A stretch of DNA of 52,108 bases from Phycisphaerae bacterium (GCA_026386845.1 JAPLMW010000065.1:1-52108), one strand, 5' to 3'; positions 1 to 8,138 are shown, counted from the first letter of the stretch. Numbers and translations are program-made. The notes: generated by a model not told the origin, from the letters alone.

Positions 1-231
1 ATTATTATTGTAATTCAAGGGGGATATGATATTATTTTGGAGCTGGAGGGCTTGGTTGTGAAGCCAGGCGTTTAATATGGGAGAACCCAAATTGAGCAAT
101 TAAGAGGCCAAAATTAAGAAATTCACCTATTCTCAATAAAAACATGAAACGTTTAGCCTGTCTATAGAAAATTTGTTATTAAAAATTTATGAAGATGAAA
201 CCATTAACAGTTTAATTTGGAGGTACAAAAA
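1..231. other. Leading intergenic segment, no gene recognised
   Basis: This stretch precedes the first gene and shows no convincing ORF or RNA. It may hold the promoter of the following membrane protein gene and the end of an upstream transcription unit, but no clear -35/-10 pair was identified. Confidence 0.4.
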
Positions 232-918
232 ATGTTAGCTGTAATCGAATGGAAAAATCTTGTTATTGAACCGGTTACCCAAATGTTGACCAGAATTATG
301 GCCTATCTTCCTGTCCTGCTTGGGGCCTTAGTAATTCTGATAGTAGGCTGGCTCGTGGCCAAGGCAATCAGACGATTAGTCGACTGGCTGCTTAAGACAA
401 TACGCTTTGATACGCTGGCGGACAAGGCGGGTATATCAGAAGTTCTAAGGAAAGGTGATTTGGAAATTTCAGCCAGAGAAGTGGTAAGCAGCATAGTTTA
501 TTGGCTGGTTATTATTATGGTTTTAGTAATGACAGTCGATGCATTAGGTTTGCCCAAGTCTTCCGATATTCTTGAAAGCTTATTTGCTTACGTTCCGAAG
601 GTCATAGCGGCCCTGCTTGTTCTGGTGGTTGCTATGTTTCTGGCCAGTTTTGTCTCAGGAATAGTTCGCACGGCCGCAGGCAATGCCAATTTGCCCAAAC
701 CGGGGATACTTGCCGGCATAAGCCGATGGGCAATTATAGTCTTCGCAGTAACTATTTCATTAGAACAGCTTGGTATCGCCCCTCTTTTGGTAACTGCTAC
801 TTTCAATATTATCCTTGGTGGTATTGTCCTTGCTTTGGCTCTTGCGTTCGGATTGGGCGGTAAAGATGCCGCGGCAAAGTATCTTGAGGAATTAAGGCAA
901 AAACGCTCCGGGAAATAA
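232..918 (+). CDS. MscS-related small membrane protein (conserved TM helix repeats)
   Basis: A 228-residue membrane protein resembling the N-terminal transmembrane part of mechanosensitive-channel-like proteins (conserved TM helix family, PF05552 type). Four to five hydrophobic helices are visible (about 20-45, 85-105, 120-145, 165-185, 190-210), and the C-terminus ends in a Gly-rich LAFGLGGKDAAAKYLEEL segment typical of the family. The large cytoplasmic beta domain of MscS is absent, so it may not be a channel by itself. The ATG at 232 is preferred over the upstream TTG at 217, because GGAGG at 219-223 sits 8 nt before it. It is followed by small envelope/stress-type genes, suggesting an osmotic or envelope stress role (inference). 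Confidence 0.75.
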   Translation: MLAVIEWKNLVIEPVTQMLTRIMAYLPVLLGALVILIVGWLVAKAIRRLVDWLLKTIRFDTLADKAGISEVLRKGDLEISAREVVSSIVYWLVIIMVLVMTVDALGLPKSSDILESLFAYVPKVIAALLVLVVAMFLASFVSGIVRTAAGNANLPKPGILAGISRWAIIVFAVTISLEQLGIAPLLVTATFNIILGGIVLALALAFGLGGKDAAAKYLEELRQKRSGK

Positions 919-937
919 TAAAAAGTTAATAAGTGTT

Positions 938-954
938 ATTGTATGACTCCATTT
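938..954 (+). repeat. Copy of a 17-bp upstream element shared by two paralogous genes
   Basis: The sequence ATTGTATGACTCCATTT occurs here, just before the gene at 973, and again identically at 1934-1950 before its paralogue at 1979. Both copies are followed by an AGGAAAGGAATAG- or AGAAAGGAATAG-type ribosome binding region. The shared leader suggests that the genes duplicated with their control region. Confidence 0.7.
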
Positions 955-972
955 TTAGGAAAGGAATAGTAA

Positions 973-1380
973 ATGAAAAAGGTAATTATGATTGTAGTAA
1001 CGTTAGCCCTGGTAACCGTCTTCGGCTGCTATTCGAGCAGCGAGAAAGGCGGCAGCGTGCTCAAGGGCGAAGAATTTAAAATCGCCGTCCCAACATTTGA
1101 CATAGATATCAAACAGGGTGAAGTCCAAAGCGTTACCGTCTCTCTGGAGAGGGGCGAGTCTTTCAAGCAGGACGTGAAATTAATGTTCAAAACAGCCAAA
1201 GGCATCAGTATCGAACCGACCGATGTTATGGTCAAAGCGAGCGACAAGCCTGATGTGCAGCTCCGGATTACGGTGCCCAAGGCCGCTGCCCTCGGTGTAT
1301 ATCGTGTTTCTGTGACGGGAACGCCGAAAACCGGCGAACCGACCTCGACGGAATTCAACGTGAAAGTTATTACTCCGTAG
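973..1380 (+). CDS. Lipoprotein with one Ig-like beta-sandwich domain
   Basis: 135 residues. It has an N-terminal lipoprotein signal (VTVFGC, Cys about 19) followed by one repeat unit of about 105 residues that also occurs twice in the protein at 1979-2761. The unit starts near KGGSVLKGEEFKIAVP, contains KQGE-QSVTVSLERGESFKQDV, and ends with a strand-rich STEFNVKV tail. The alternating hydrophobic pattern and conserved Gly/Pro turns suggest an Ig-like or NEW3-like fold, by inspection only. Start: ATG after AGGAAAGGA. It probably sits at the cell envelope; no enzymatic function is evident. Confidence 0.7.
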   Translation: MKKVIMIVVTLALVTVFGCYSSSEKGGSVLKGEEFKIAVPTFDIDIKQGEVQSVTVSLERGESFKQDVKLMFKTAKGISIEPTDVMVKASDKPDVQLRITVPKAAALGVYRVSVTGTPKTGEPTSTEFNVKVITP

Positions 1381-1472
1381 ATTTCGGGTAGTTTGTTCTA
1401 ATCTGAGCAGCCCCAGGTCGCTTGACGTGGGGCTACTCGGTTGTTTAACCAAAAAAGAAAAGGAAAATTGTT

Positions 1473-1622
1473 ATGCTTTACACTTTAGCTGTTATTTTAA
1501 TCGTATTATGGCTCTTGGGACTGATTTCTTCCTACACCATGGGCGGTTTCATTCACGTTCTTCTGGTAATCGCCGTCGTGGTTGTCTTGCTTAGAATCAT
1601 CAGTGGACGAAAACCTGTGTGA
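1473..1622 (+). CDS. Lmo0937-family small membrane protein (DUF5670)
   Basis: A 49-residue protein starting MLYTLAVILIVLWLLGLISS and ending RIISGRKPV. Two hydrophobic helices flank a short YTMGGFIH turn, which is the recognisable pattern of the Lmo0937/DUF5670 family of tiny inner-membrane proteins. The start ATG follows AAAAGGAAAATTGTT. It lies 43 bp upstream of another small membrane protein gene. Function is unknown; homologues are often seen among stress-induced small membrane proteins. Confidence 0.8.
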   Translation: MLYTLAVILIVLWLLGLISSYTMGGFIHVLLVIAVVVVLLRIISGRKPV

Positions 1623-1665
1623 CCATTTTGTGGGCCAGGCATCAAAATCAAAAGGAGGCCTTTCT

Positions 1666-1869
1666 ATGAACAAAGCAGTTTTGCTCGCAATACTTGTCGG
1701 TGGTATCGTTCTTGTGATCTATGGCGTTTCTGCGTCAGAGTCATTCAGTTCTGATATTTCTCGTTTTTTCACCGGCTCACCGACCGACAAGGCGATATGG
1801 ATGCTGGTCGGCGGAATTGTTGCGATCATTATCGGGCTGGCTGGTCTATTGCGCGGTCAAGCTAAATGA
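1666..1869 (+). CDS. DUF3185 family small membrane protein
   Basis: 67 residues with two transmembrane helices (about 4-22 and 46-63) separated by a conserved SESFSSDISRFFTGSPTDKA loop, the signature of DUF3185. The correct start is the ATG at 1666, preceded by AAAGGAGG; a longer in-frame reading from 1582 runs through the Lmo0937-type gene in another frame and is unlikely. Function is unknown. It sits with Lmo0937-type and MscS-related genes, a typical set of small membrane stress proteins. Confidence 0.8.
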   Translation: MNKAVLLAILVGGIVLVIYGVSASESFSSDISRFFTGSPTDKAIWMLVGGIVAIIIGLAGLLRGQAK

Positions 1870-1909
1870 AAACTGAAGGCTTAGATGTGAAATATTAATT
1901 GTAACATAA

Positions 1910-1946
1910 GGAGTATTGTATAACTCCGGGAGTATTGTATGACTCC
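1910..1946. repeat. Tandem 18-bp dyads upstream of the two-domain Ig-like gene
   Basis: Two near-identical units lie side by side: GGAGTATTGTATAACTCC at 1910-1927 and GGAGTATTGTATGACTCC at 1929-1946. Each has GGAGT/ACTCC ends that can pair. A partial copy of the second lies at 938-950 upstream of the paralogous gene. They could be a regulator binding site or an RNA hairpin in the leader. Confidence 0.6.
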
Positions 1947-1978
1947 ATTTGTAATTTAATTTAAGAAAGGAATAGAAA

Positions 1979-2761
1979 ATGAAAAAAGCAATTGCGATTA
2001 CGATCGTACTAACGCTGGTTCTGGCAGCCGTCTCAAACGGCACAGACAGTCCTAAAGGCGGCAGTGTTGGCAAGGGCGAAGGATTCAGGATTGATGTCCC
2101 AACCTTCGACGTGAAGGTCAAACAGGGTGAAACCCAAAGTGTTACCATCAAACTGCAGAGAGGCGAGTCTTTCAAGCAGGATGTAACGCTGCAAATCGAA
2201 GCAGCTGAGGGCATCAGCGTCGAGCCGACTAAAGTTCTTGTCAAGGCCAGTGACGGACCGGATGTGGCACTCACGATTACGGTGCCCACGGATGCTGCCT
2301 TCGGTAAGTATAAGGTCTCTGTGAAGGGAACCCCGACAACCGGCGAACCAACCTCAGTGGAATTCAAAGTGAAGGTTGAGGCTCCGGAGGCCGGCTACAC
2401 CATGAAATCAGACAGCGATAAAGGCGGCAGCACACTCAAGGGCGAAGGATTCAAAATCGCTGTCCCAACCTTCGACACAAAGGTAAAACAGGGCGAAACC
2501 CAAAGTGTTACCATCTCTATAGAGAGAGGCGAGTCTTTCAAGCAGGACGTAACTCTGGAAATTAAATTGTTCAAGGGCGAAGGCATTACTTTCGAGCCGG
2601 CCAAAGTTGTCGTCAAGGCCAGTGACAAACCGGATGTGCAAATCACGGTTACGGCACCCAAGGACGCTGCTGTCGGTGAGTATAAAGTCTATGTGACTGG
2701 AACACCGACAACCGGCGAAGCAACCTCGACGGAATTCAACGTAAAGGTTGTGGCTCCATAG
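1979..2761 (+). CDS. Secreted protein with two tandem Ig-like repeats
   Basis: 260 residues: a signal peptide (MKKAIAITIVLTLVLAAVSNG) followed by two copies of the roughly 105-residue domain seen in the gene at 973. Copy 1 is about 25-135 and copy 2 about 147-260. Both share KGG.-GKGE-FKI-VPTFD, VKQGETQSVTI, ERGESFKQDVTL and VKASD-PDV. Unlike the single-domain paralogue it has no clear lipobox Cys, so it is probably exported in soluble form. Start: ATG after AAGAAAGGAATAGAAA. Internal duplication and gene duplication have both occurred. No catalytic motif is seen. Confidence 0.7.
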   Translation: MKKAIAITIVLTLVLAAVSNGTDSPKGGSVGKGEGFRIDVPTFDVKVKQGETQSVTIKLQRGESFKQDVTLQIEAAEGISVEPTKVLVKASDGPDVALTITVPTDAAFGKYKVSVKGTPTTGEPTSVEFKVKVEAPEAGYTMKSDSDKGGSTLKGEGFKIAVPTFDTKVKQGETQSVTISIERGESFKQDVTLEIKLFKGEGITFEPAKVVVKASDKPDVQITVTAPKDAAVGEYKVYVTGTPTTGEATSTEFNVKVVAP

Positions 2762-2788
2762 ATTTTAAGGAAGAAGTTATTCAAGGGA

Positions 2789-2863
2789 AAGTGCGCCATT
2801 TGGCGCACTTGACCATACCAGCGTTAAACGATAAGTCCCCCCTCCAGGAGGAGGTGGGGGACT
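2789..2863. terminator. Two strong hairpins after the Ig-like gene
   Basis: AAGTGCGCCA (2789-2798) pairs perfectly with TGGCGCACTT (2801-2810). A second hairpin pairs AGTCCCCC (2834-2841) with GGGGGACT (2856-2863). Neither is followed by a long T-run, so they may be processing or attenuation structures or REP-type dyads rather than intrinsic terminators. Confidence 0.5.
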
Positions 2864-2963
2864 CGCTGGGACCAGAAGCAATCCAGAAGGCGCTGTCTTC
2901 GGTGCGCATGGCACGAAATTTCAAAGACCAAATAATAATTACTATGATTCAAGGATGTGTAAC

Positions 2964-3842
2964 ATGAAAATGATATGTATGTTTTTGTTTTTTTCCATCG
3001 TGACGGCAGGCAGTTGCTACAGTAAAACCCCATCAGAAACGCCGTCAAAACAAGAAGACAGAATAAGCGACGGCACGGCTTCGAGCGGTCCAACGGTTAT
3101 ATTGAAATGTGATAAAGTTCTGAAAAATCCTACCCCTGACTTTATGTATTTTGTTCCACTGATATCGCCGACACTGGTTTACAGCGAGACGAGTAAGGGT
3201 AACGGGCAGAAGTCCGGTCTGATTTCCTGTGTCAGGAAACCAACTTCAAAAACTTTTTATGCTTCCGGCGAATTCCAGATGCAGGGAAGCGGTTTTCATA
3301 ACAACAAATTTGATTCAGCCGGAATGATTGCAAGAAATACAAAAAGGTTAAAACAGGGCAAGCCCCTTAAGAATATACTTGGTTATATTAAGTTTGAAGG
3401 AGAAGGATACGGCTGGATCGAGATTAAAGGCAACCTTAAGGGGAAAAAAGCAACCGCGACAGAGGTGAAAGTTCATTTTAACGGCAGAGGCAAAAACAGT
3501 CCGGTTACAGTGGGGATTTACAGCGTTAAACCCGTAAATGGAGAGTATAAATACGCAAATCAGTATAATGCTATAGTTGCCAGAGTTAACACCCTTACAT
3601 TCAATAAAAGTACAAACAAACCCCTGATGGGTATTGTAGTATCTTCGGTCTACGCCGAAGGCGGCAAGCCAGGTTTTTGGGGAAATCTAAAAGGAGCTAT
3701 GGCTAATTTGATTATAAAGCCTTTAGAGATAGACAAATTAGGCAATGATACGATGCTTGATTTTGGTTGTGCATTATTCGAAGAAAAAGAGACATTTACA
3801 TTTCCAAAGGCAAAGAATTTAAAAGTAGGCGGCAAGGACTGA
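2964..3842 (+). CDS. Secreted protein of unknown function, paralogue 1
   Basis: 292 residues with an N-terminal hydrophobic export signal (MKMICMFLFFSIVTAGSC). It has no domain I recognise. It is clearly homologous along its whole length to the next gene: shared blocks include TPSKQE, FDSAGMIARNT, LGYIKFEG/LDYIKFEG, SPVTVGIYSVKP, and the end KLGNDTMLDFG with FTFPKAKN. The ATG at 2964 is chosen because AAGGA at 2951-2955 is spaced 8 nt from it; the ATG at 2955 overlaps this site. The gap to the next gene is 22 nt, so the pair is probably co-transcribed. Confidence 0.65.
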   Translation: MKMICMFLFFSIVTAGSCYSKTPSETPSKQEDRISDGTASSGPTVILKCDKVLKNPTPDFMYFVPLISPTLVYSETSKGNGQKSGLISCVRKPTSKTFYASGEFQMQGSGFHNNKFDSAGMIARNTKRLKQGKPLKNILGYIKFEGEGYGWIEIKGNLKGKKATATEVKVHFNGRGKNSPVTVGIYSVKPVNGEYKYANQYNAIVARVNTLTFNKSTNKPLMGIVVSSVYAEGGKPGFWGNLKGAMANLIIKPLEIDKLGNDTMLDFGCALFEEKETFTFPKAKNLKVGGKD

Positions 3843-3864
3843 TTAATAGTTATTAGGGTTTAAA

Positions 3865-4782
3865 TTGAAGTTTAACTTGAAAATAGTATGTATGTTTTTG
3901 TGTTTTTGCATTGCGATGCCAGACCGCTGTTATAGTAACCCCCCATCAGAAGCACCGTCAAAACAAGAAGGCGGTATAAGTGACAGCACGGATTCAAATG
4001 GTCCAACGCTTATATTGAATTATAGTAAAGAGACATTCAAAAAAAATCCTATTTTAGCTTTTGCGTATTTTATTCCGCTGATATCTCCGGCACTTGTTAA
4101 CAGGGAAATCAGTGTCAATAATGAGCAGCAGGAAGGTATTATCTCGTATGAAAGAACGGTTACTTCAAACTCCTTTTATGCGGCCTGCGAATTTGAACTA
4201 TCGGGAAAGGGCTTTCACAAGAACACGTTTGACTCTGCAGGGATGATAGCGAGAAATACCGGTGATTTGAAAGAAGGAGAGCCGCTGACAAATATACTCG
4301 ATTATATTAAATTTGAAGGAGATGGGGTTGGTTTTATTGAGGTTAGAGGAACGATTACCGGTTCCACACAGACCGTTACCGAGGTGGATATTTGTTTCAA
4401 CGCAAGGGACCGAAAAAGCCCTGTAACCATTGGGCTTTACAGTGTTAAGCCCCAAAACGGACAATATAAGTACGAAAATAGATATAATGAGATAATTGCG
4501 AGGGTGGATACGCTTGCATTCAGGAAGAGTGAAAAGAACCCTAGAATGGGAATAGAAATAGCATCTATCCATAAGAAGACGGAGGATGAGAATTTCTGGG
4601 GGACTATCAAGGGGTTAATAGCCAATTTCTTTATAAAGCCGCTGGAAGTGGATAAACTCGGCAACGATACAATGCTCAACTTTGGGTATGCGATACTAAA
4701 GGAAAAACCTGCGTTTACTTTCCCAAAAGCCAAAAATATAAAGGACAACAGAATAGTTGCAATATACCATAAGCAAAAGTAA
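3865..4782 (+). CDS. Secreted protein of unknown function, paralogue 2
   Basis: 305 residues, paralogous to the preceding protein. The start codon appears to be TTG at 3865 (MKFNLKIVCMFLCFCIAMP signal), preceded by TTAGGG. Conserved blocks match the neighbour (FDSAGMIARNT, IKFEGDG, SPVTIGLYSVKP, KPLEVDKLGNDTML, FTFPKAKN). Both proteins contain a conserved NPxxxFxYFxPLISPxLV stretch near residue 60-80. Function is unknown; tandem duplication and export signals suggest an envelope or secreted role. Confidence 0.6.
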   Translation: MKFNLKIVCMFLCFCIAMPDRCYSNPPSEAPSKQEGGISDSTDSNGPTLILNYSKETFKKNPILAFAYFIPLISPALVNREISVNNEQQEGIISYERTVTSNSFYAACEFELSGKGFHKNTFDSAGMIARNTGDLKEGEPLTNILDYIKFEGDGVGFIEVRGTITGSTQTVTEVDICFNARDRKSPVTIGLYSVKPQNGQYKYENRYNEIIARVDTLAFRKSEKNPRMGIEIASIHKKTEDENFWGTIKGLIANFFIKPLEVDKLGNDTMLNFGYAILKEKPAFTFPKAKNIKDNRIVAIYHKQK

Positions 4783-4908
4783 GGGGCGGCGGGGAAACAG
4801 GGGCACATACAAAGTTCATTCCGGCTAAATAAATTCCATTGGGCTGTCATACAGTTGACACTGGTAGCGGATAATTGTGGATAGAATTTCTATGTATGGC
4901 AACAGTGT

Positions 4909-5006
4909 AAAAAGTGGATACTTTTTGCAGTCGCCTCCGGCAGGATTGTCCTTAGCGGGCAAACGGTGCTGTGACCGTATCCAAACCGGCCGGATGCGAC
5001 TTTTTT
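4909..5006 (+). ncRNA. Candidate structured RNA ending in an intrinsic terminator
   Basis: A leading hairpin AAAAAGT-GGAT-ACTTTTT (4909-4926) precedes a multibranch fold. The outer stem is GTCGC-CT-CCGGC (4930-4941) with GCCGG-AT-GCGAC (4989-5000), followed at once by six T residues (5001-5006). Inside are two hairpins: AGGA-TTG-TCCT (4942-4952) and ACGGT-GCTGTG-ACCGT (4963-4978). GGATAC (4916-4921) is complementary to GTATCC (4977-4982), allowing a long-range or pseudoknot contact. The T-run fits only plus-strand transcription, yet no plus-strand gene follows directly; the cupin gene is on the other strand. I do not recognise a known family. Confidence 0.45.
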
Positions 5007-5012
5007 ATTCAT

Positions 5013-5315
5013 TTATTCAAAGTTGTAGTGCTTTTTTACGGCTTCGCTGACCTGCCAGGTGCACTTGAGGCCGTTGGGGAAAATAACAAGCTCGCCGGGG
5101 CCAAACGAGACTGTTCCGTTCGCCGTAAGGCGTCCCTCACGGGAGCCGGGACGGTCCTTCACCGTCACCCTGCCCTGCAAAATCAGGCAGGTTTCTTTTT
5201 GCGTGTAATCCCAGTCGAAAGTACTTTTTTCACAGGTCCAGATGGGCCAGCTTTTGCATTCCGTTATTTCCTCTTTAGTCGGCTTTCTGACGATAACATC
5301 TTTAACAGTAGGCAT
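5013..5315 (-). CDS. Cupin domain protein (ureidoglycine aminohydrolase-like fold)
   Basis: A 100-residue single-domain cupin. The stretch STFDWDYTQKETCLILQGRV followed by GPGELVIFPNGLKCTW is the pattern of small cupins of the DUF861/EutQ-like type: cupin motif 1 around 30-52 and motif 2 around 72-90. The usual metal-binding His residues are mostly replaced (DYTQKETCLILQG), so metal binding is uncertain. Start ATG is preceded by AAGGAGT. It stands alone, divergent from the HD hydrolase gene. Substrate is unknown. Confidence 0.8.
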   Translation of the reverse strand: MPTVKDVIVRKPTKEEITECKSWPIWTCEKSTFDWDYTQKETCLILQGRVTVKDRPGSREGRLTANGTVSFGPGELVIFPNGLKCTWQVSEAVKKHYNFE

Positions 5316-5429
5316 TTGAAACTCCTTATTTTTGTAAACTCAATCCGGCATAGTTTAAAAGAAAATGGATTACCGTGCAAGATTTTTTAATCTAAACGGT
5401 GGAGATAACGCCTCTTTTGGGGTAAATTA

Positions 5430-6245
5430 ATGGTTTTATCAACGAAAGAAATTATGACGAAACAACAACTTGAACAGTTTAAAAAATGGTTTTATGACTA
5501 TGCGGCGACTTTTTACGGCGATGATGCGCTGACAAACGAAAGTATCAGGCTCAAGGATGACCATACCCGCAGAATGTGCGTTGATATTCAACTGATAACC
5601 AAAGAACTCGGGATAGACGATAATCGGAAGATGCTCGCCGAAACAGCGGTGCTGTTTCACGATGTCGGCAGGTTCGAGCAGTTTATGAAATATAAATCCT
5701 ATAATGACGTCGGAACTGAAAATCACAGTCTGCTCGCCCTGAAAATTCTTGCCGAAAATAAAGTCCTCGATTGTCTTTCGCAGCGGGAGAAAGAAATTAT
5801 CGAAGAGGCAATAAGATTTCACGGCGAAAAAGAACTGCCGAAGAATCTTGATGAGCAAACGGAACTTATCGCAAAATTAGTGCGCGATGCTGACAAGCTC
5901 GATATCTATCTTGTGATGATTAACTGGCTCGGCGATTTGCAAAAGAACCCGCAGAAGTATCTCGGAACTATGGGCTTTTCTGCGGAAAATAAATATTCAA
6001 AACATATTGTCATCGCCGTTCTTGAGGACAGGACGATTGATTACAAGGAGCTTAAGACACTTAACGATATGATTATTGCGCAGCTCGGATGGGTGATAGA
6101 TGTGAACTTTGTGCCGACACTCAAAGAGATAAAGAAACGAAAGCTGCTTGAACAAATGGCAACATTCGTGCCTGATACGGAAGATGTTCGCAGGGTTTTA
6201 AAACATTCGCAGCAGCAGCTCGAGGCAAGAATAGCCGGTAACTAA
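5430..6245 (+). CDS. HD-domain phosphohydrolase
   Basis: 271 residues. HD-superfamily signatures are present: His45 in DDHTRRM, the HD pair in LFHDVGRFEQ (77-78), IRFHGEKE (about 129-136) and LVRDADKLD (about 149-157). This is the metal-dependent phosphohydrolase fold of nucleotide and cyclic-nucleotide phosphodiesterases; the substrate cannot be told. Start: ATG at 5430 with GGGG 8 nt upstream; an internal ATG at 5454 is also possible. No signal peptide is seen, so it is cytoplasmic. Confidence 0.85.
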   Translation: MVLSTKEIMTKQQLEQFKKWFYDYAATFYGDDALTNESIRLKDDHTRRMCVDIQLITKELGIDDNRKMLAETAVLFHDVGRFEQFMKYKSYNDVGTENHSLLALKILAENKVLDCLSQREKEIIEEAIRFHGEKELPKNLDEQTELIAKLVRDADKLDIYLVMINWLGDLQKNPQKYLGTMGFSAENKYSKHIVIAVLEDRTIDYKELKTLNDMIIAQLGWVIDVNFVPTLKEIKKRKLLEQMATFVPDTEDVRRVLKHSQQQLEARIAGN

Positions 6246-6258
6246 GATAGAGACACAA

Positions 6259-7011
6259 TCAAAAGTCGATACACGTCAGAAGCATATCCTTGTAATTGTC
6301 CCAGAGCTTTTCTGGGGACAATCTCGAATCTTCTTCAGAAAGTTCAATAGTAATTATCGGGATGTTAAGCGTCTGGCCGGCATAAGAACCGAGAGAGCCC
6401 GGCTTAGCACCGATTTTGCGAACAGGCAATTTGCATTTGCCGGCGAGCCTGTCTGCTATTTGCGATGCCGAACCATCATAATCAATACAGCCTAATGTTT
6501 CGTGAAATGTAAGGATTTTATTCGGCTTATAAGTATTGATTATCTTATAAAGACTCCAGCTTTCCGGCTCACTAAGCGCAAAATATCCATTGTTGGCATC
6601 ATTCATTCTGTTGTCGGCGGGAAAGTTCCTGTTAAGGTCAATTTTGTTCGCATTGAAACGTGTTTTTTCGGTAAACCCGTCCGGGTTGACAATCGGCACA
6701 ATTATAACGGTTTTGCTGCAAAGCAGATGACGGTTTTTTTTCAGATAATCGCAGAATCTGTTGAGCAGAGAGGCGCCCGCTCGTTCATCGCCGTGGATTG
6801 AGCCGATAAGCAGAGTGGTATTCAGGCCGTCGCCTAATTTTGTATATTTGACTGATTTGCCTTTAACGGAGGCTCCGGCGATGCAGGCTTTAACAGGCGC
6901 GGAACATTTGATTGCCGCCCTTCCGGCCGCGGGTCTGATGACGGCACAGCCGCCGATGAAAATTGCTGCAGCAAATAAACACAGGAAAAGAAATTTTGTA
7001 TTGAATTTCAT
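6259..7011 (-). CDS. M14-family zinc carboxypeptidase-like lipoprotein
   Basis: 250 residues. A lipoprotein signal (FIGGC, Cys22) is followed by an M14-type catalytic domain: HxxE in SIHGDERAG (His73, Glu76), VNPDGF, DLNRNFP, a second His in TFHETLG, and the likely catalytic Glu in ITIELSEED. The order and spacing resemble MpaA-like murein-peptide amidases (DUF2817 or succinylglutamate-desuccinylase-like subgroups). It probably acts on peptidoglycan peptides at the outer side of the inner membrane. It begins 5 nt downstream of the oxidoreductase stop, so the two are probably co-transcribed, perhaps with glyA. Confidence 0.8.
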   Translation of the reverse strand: MKFNTKFLFLCLFAAAIFIGGCAVIRPAAGRAAIKCSAPVKACIAGASVKGKSVKYTKLGDGLNTTLLIGSIHGDERAGASLLNRFCDYLKKNRHLLCSKTVIIVPIVNPDGFTEKTRFNANKIDLNRNFPADNRMNDANNGYFALSEPESWSLYKIINTYKPNKILTFHETLGCIDYDGSASQIADRLAGKCKLPVRKIGAKPGSLGSYAGQTLNIPIITIELSEEDSRLSPEKLWDNYKDMLLTCIDF

Positions 7012-7016
7012 AAGTG

Positions 7017-8102
7017 TCAGGCGAATGGAGATTTTTCTTTTTCGGATATTTCGAAGAATGTTTGGGGCGATTCGGGCGTGCCGGTTTTTGCGCTTAAATA
7101 GGCCGCTTCAATAAGAGCCATTGACGCAAGGTCGAGACGGGCGCTGTTTCGCAGTTTGTATTTGTCCGGCTCAAGCAGTGCCCTGCCGAAATCTATGAAC
7201 ATTTCCGTTATACACTTTTCACTTTTGAGCGGGTATTTATTTTCCACGATTAAAGTATCCTTGTCATCATAGACCGCGAGCCGATTGGGCGTCGCAACAA
7301 TATTCTGCTGGGCTCCATAAATTCTTATCGGCGCCGCAGGCGCAGCGCCGGTATGCTGAGCGGCAAGAAAAGTGCCTATCAGGCCGTCCGCGAAAACAAG
7401 AGATACTGCTGCAGTATCCTCGCCGAGATATTGTTTTGCTTTTTTGTCGGGGTTTTGATTGGTTAATAGAGCGTAAATCTGCTGCGGAAGAGAGAAATTT
7501 TCGACAATGAGGCTGAGCAGCCCGAAGCAATCGTTAAGCAAGACTCCCCCGCCAGACAGTTTCCTGTCGGCCTGCGCGTGCGAAACGATAGGCTGAAAGA
7601 AATCGCTGCCGAACAATGCACAGGCATTGATAAAATAAAACTGCCGCCGGTCAACGGTTTTCAAATAGTCGCTCAACCGCTCAAAACCAGGCGCAAATCT
7701 CGCAGGACAGGCGGTAACATATTTTACATTGTTTTTCTCAGCAAGATTTATAAACTCGGCGGCCTGCTCAAAATTTGCCGCTGTCGGGATGAGCTTGAGG
7801 ATATGACATTTTTTGTTTATCGCGGTCTTGACAAATTCGGCGCACCTGTAAAGCGGCTCGGCAACTATAAGAACATCAGCATTATTTTGCAGGATGAACT
7901 GTCTATAATCGTCAAAGGCGGCGCAGCCTGTGGTGAGCGAAGCCGAATCATTGTATTTTTGAGCGACTCGCTCCGCCGTCGCCAGGCTGCTGTCGGCGAC
8001 TGCAATAATCTGGTAGAGTTCCGTCGAGCAGGCGAAAGAAAGAAGCTCGTCGGCCCCCCTGCCCAGCCCGAGGCAAGCCGTTTTGAGTTTACCGGTACTC
8101 AT
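7017..8102 (-). CDS. Gfo/Idh/MocA family oxidoreductase
   Basis: 361 residues with an N-terminal NAD(P)-binding Rossmann domain (KTACLGLGRGADELLSFA, then VADSSLATAERVAQKY) and a C-terminal Gfo/Idh/MocA substrate domain. The family's usual EKP motif is replaced by LKLIPTA, so the conserved lysine environment is altered. The substrate is unknown, probably a sugar or cyclitol. Residues about 52-60 (SASLTTGC) are encoded by a REP-like sequence at 7926-7949, which suggests an in-frame insertion into a surface loop. It lies 36 nt downstream of glyA on the same strand. Confidence 0.8.
   Translation of the reverse strand: MSTGKLKTACLGLGRGADELLSFACSTELYQIIAVADSSLATAERVAQKYNDSASLTTGCAAFDDYRQFILQNNADVLIVAEPLYRCAEFVKTAINKKCHILKLIPTAANFEQAAEFINLAEKNNVKYVTACPARFAPGFERLSDYLKTVDRRQFYFINACALFGSDFFQPIVSHAQADRKLSGGGVLLNDCFGLLSLIVENFSLPQQIYALLTNQNPDKKAKQYLGEDTAAVSLVFADGLIGTFLAAQHTGAAPAAPIRIYGAQQNIVATPNRLAVYDDKDTLIVENKYPLKSEKCITEMFIDFGRALLEPDKYKLRNSARLDLASMALIEAAYLSAKTGTPESPQTFFEISEKEKSPFA
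7926..7949. repeat. REP-like element within the Gfo/Idh gene
   Basis: The motif GGTGAGCGAAGCCGAA resembles the CCTGAGC..AGTCGAA-type repeats found at 46621-46703, 43696-43741 and 51508-51631. It lies in frame inside the coding sequence. Confidence 0.5.
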
Positions 8103-8138
8103 TTTGTTGTTCCGTCAACGAAAATTCACGAAGCGTTT

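Noticed and set aside
1582-1665. N-terminal extension of the DUF3185 ORF
   Set aside because: It runs through the DUF5670-type gene in another frame; the ATG at 1666 has a strong AAAGGAGG site.
4840-4925. Replication origin from TGTGGATAG and AGTGGATAC strings
   Set aside because: Only two imperfect DnaA-box-like strings, with no AT-rich unwinding repeats or dnaA gene nearby.
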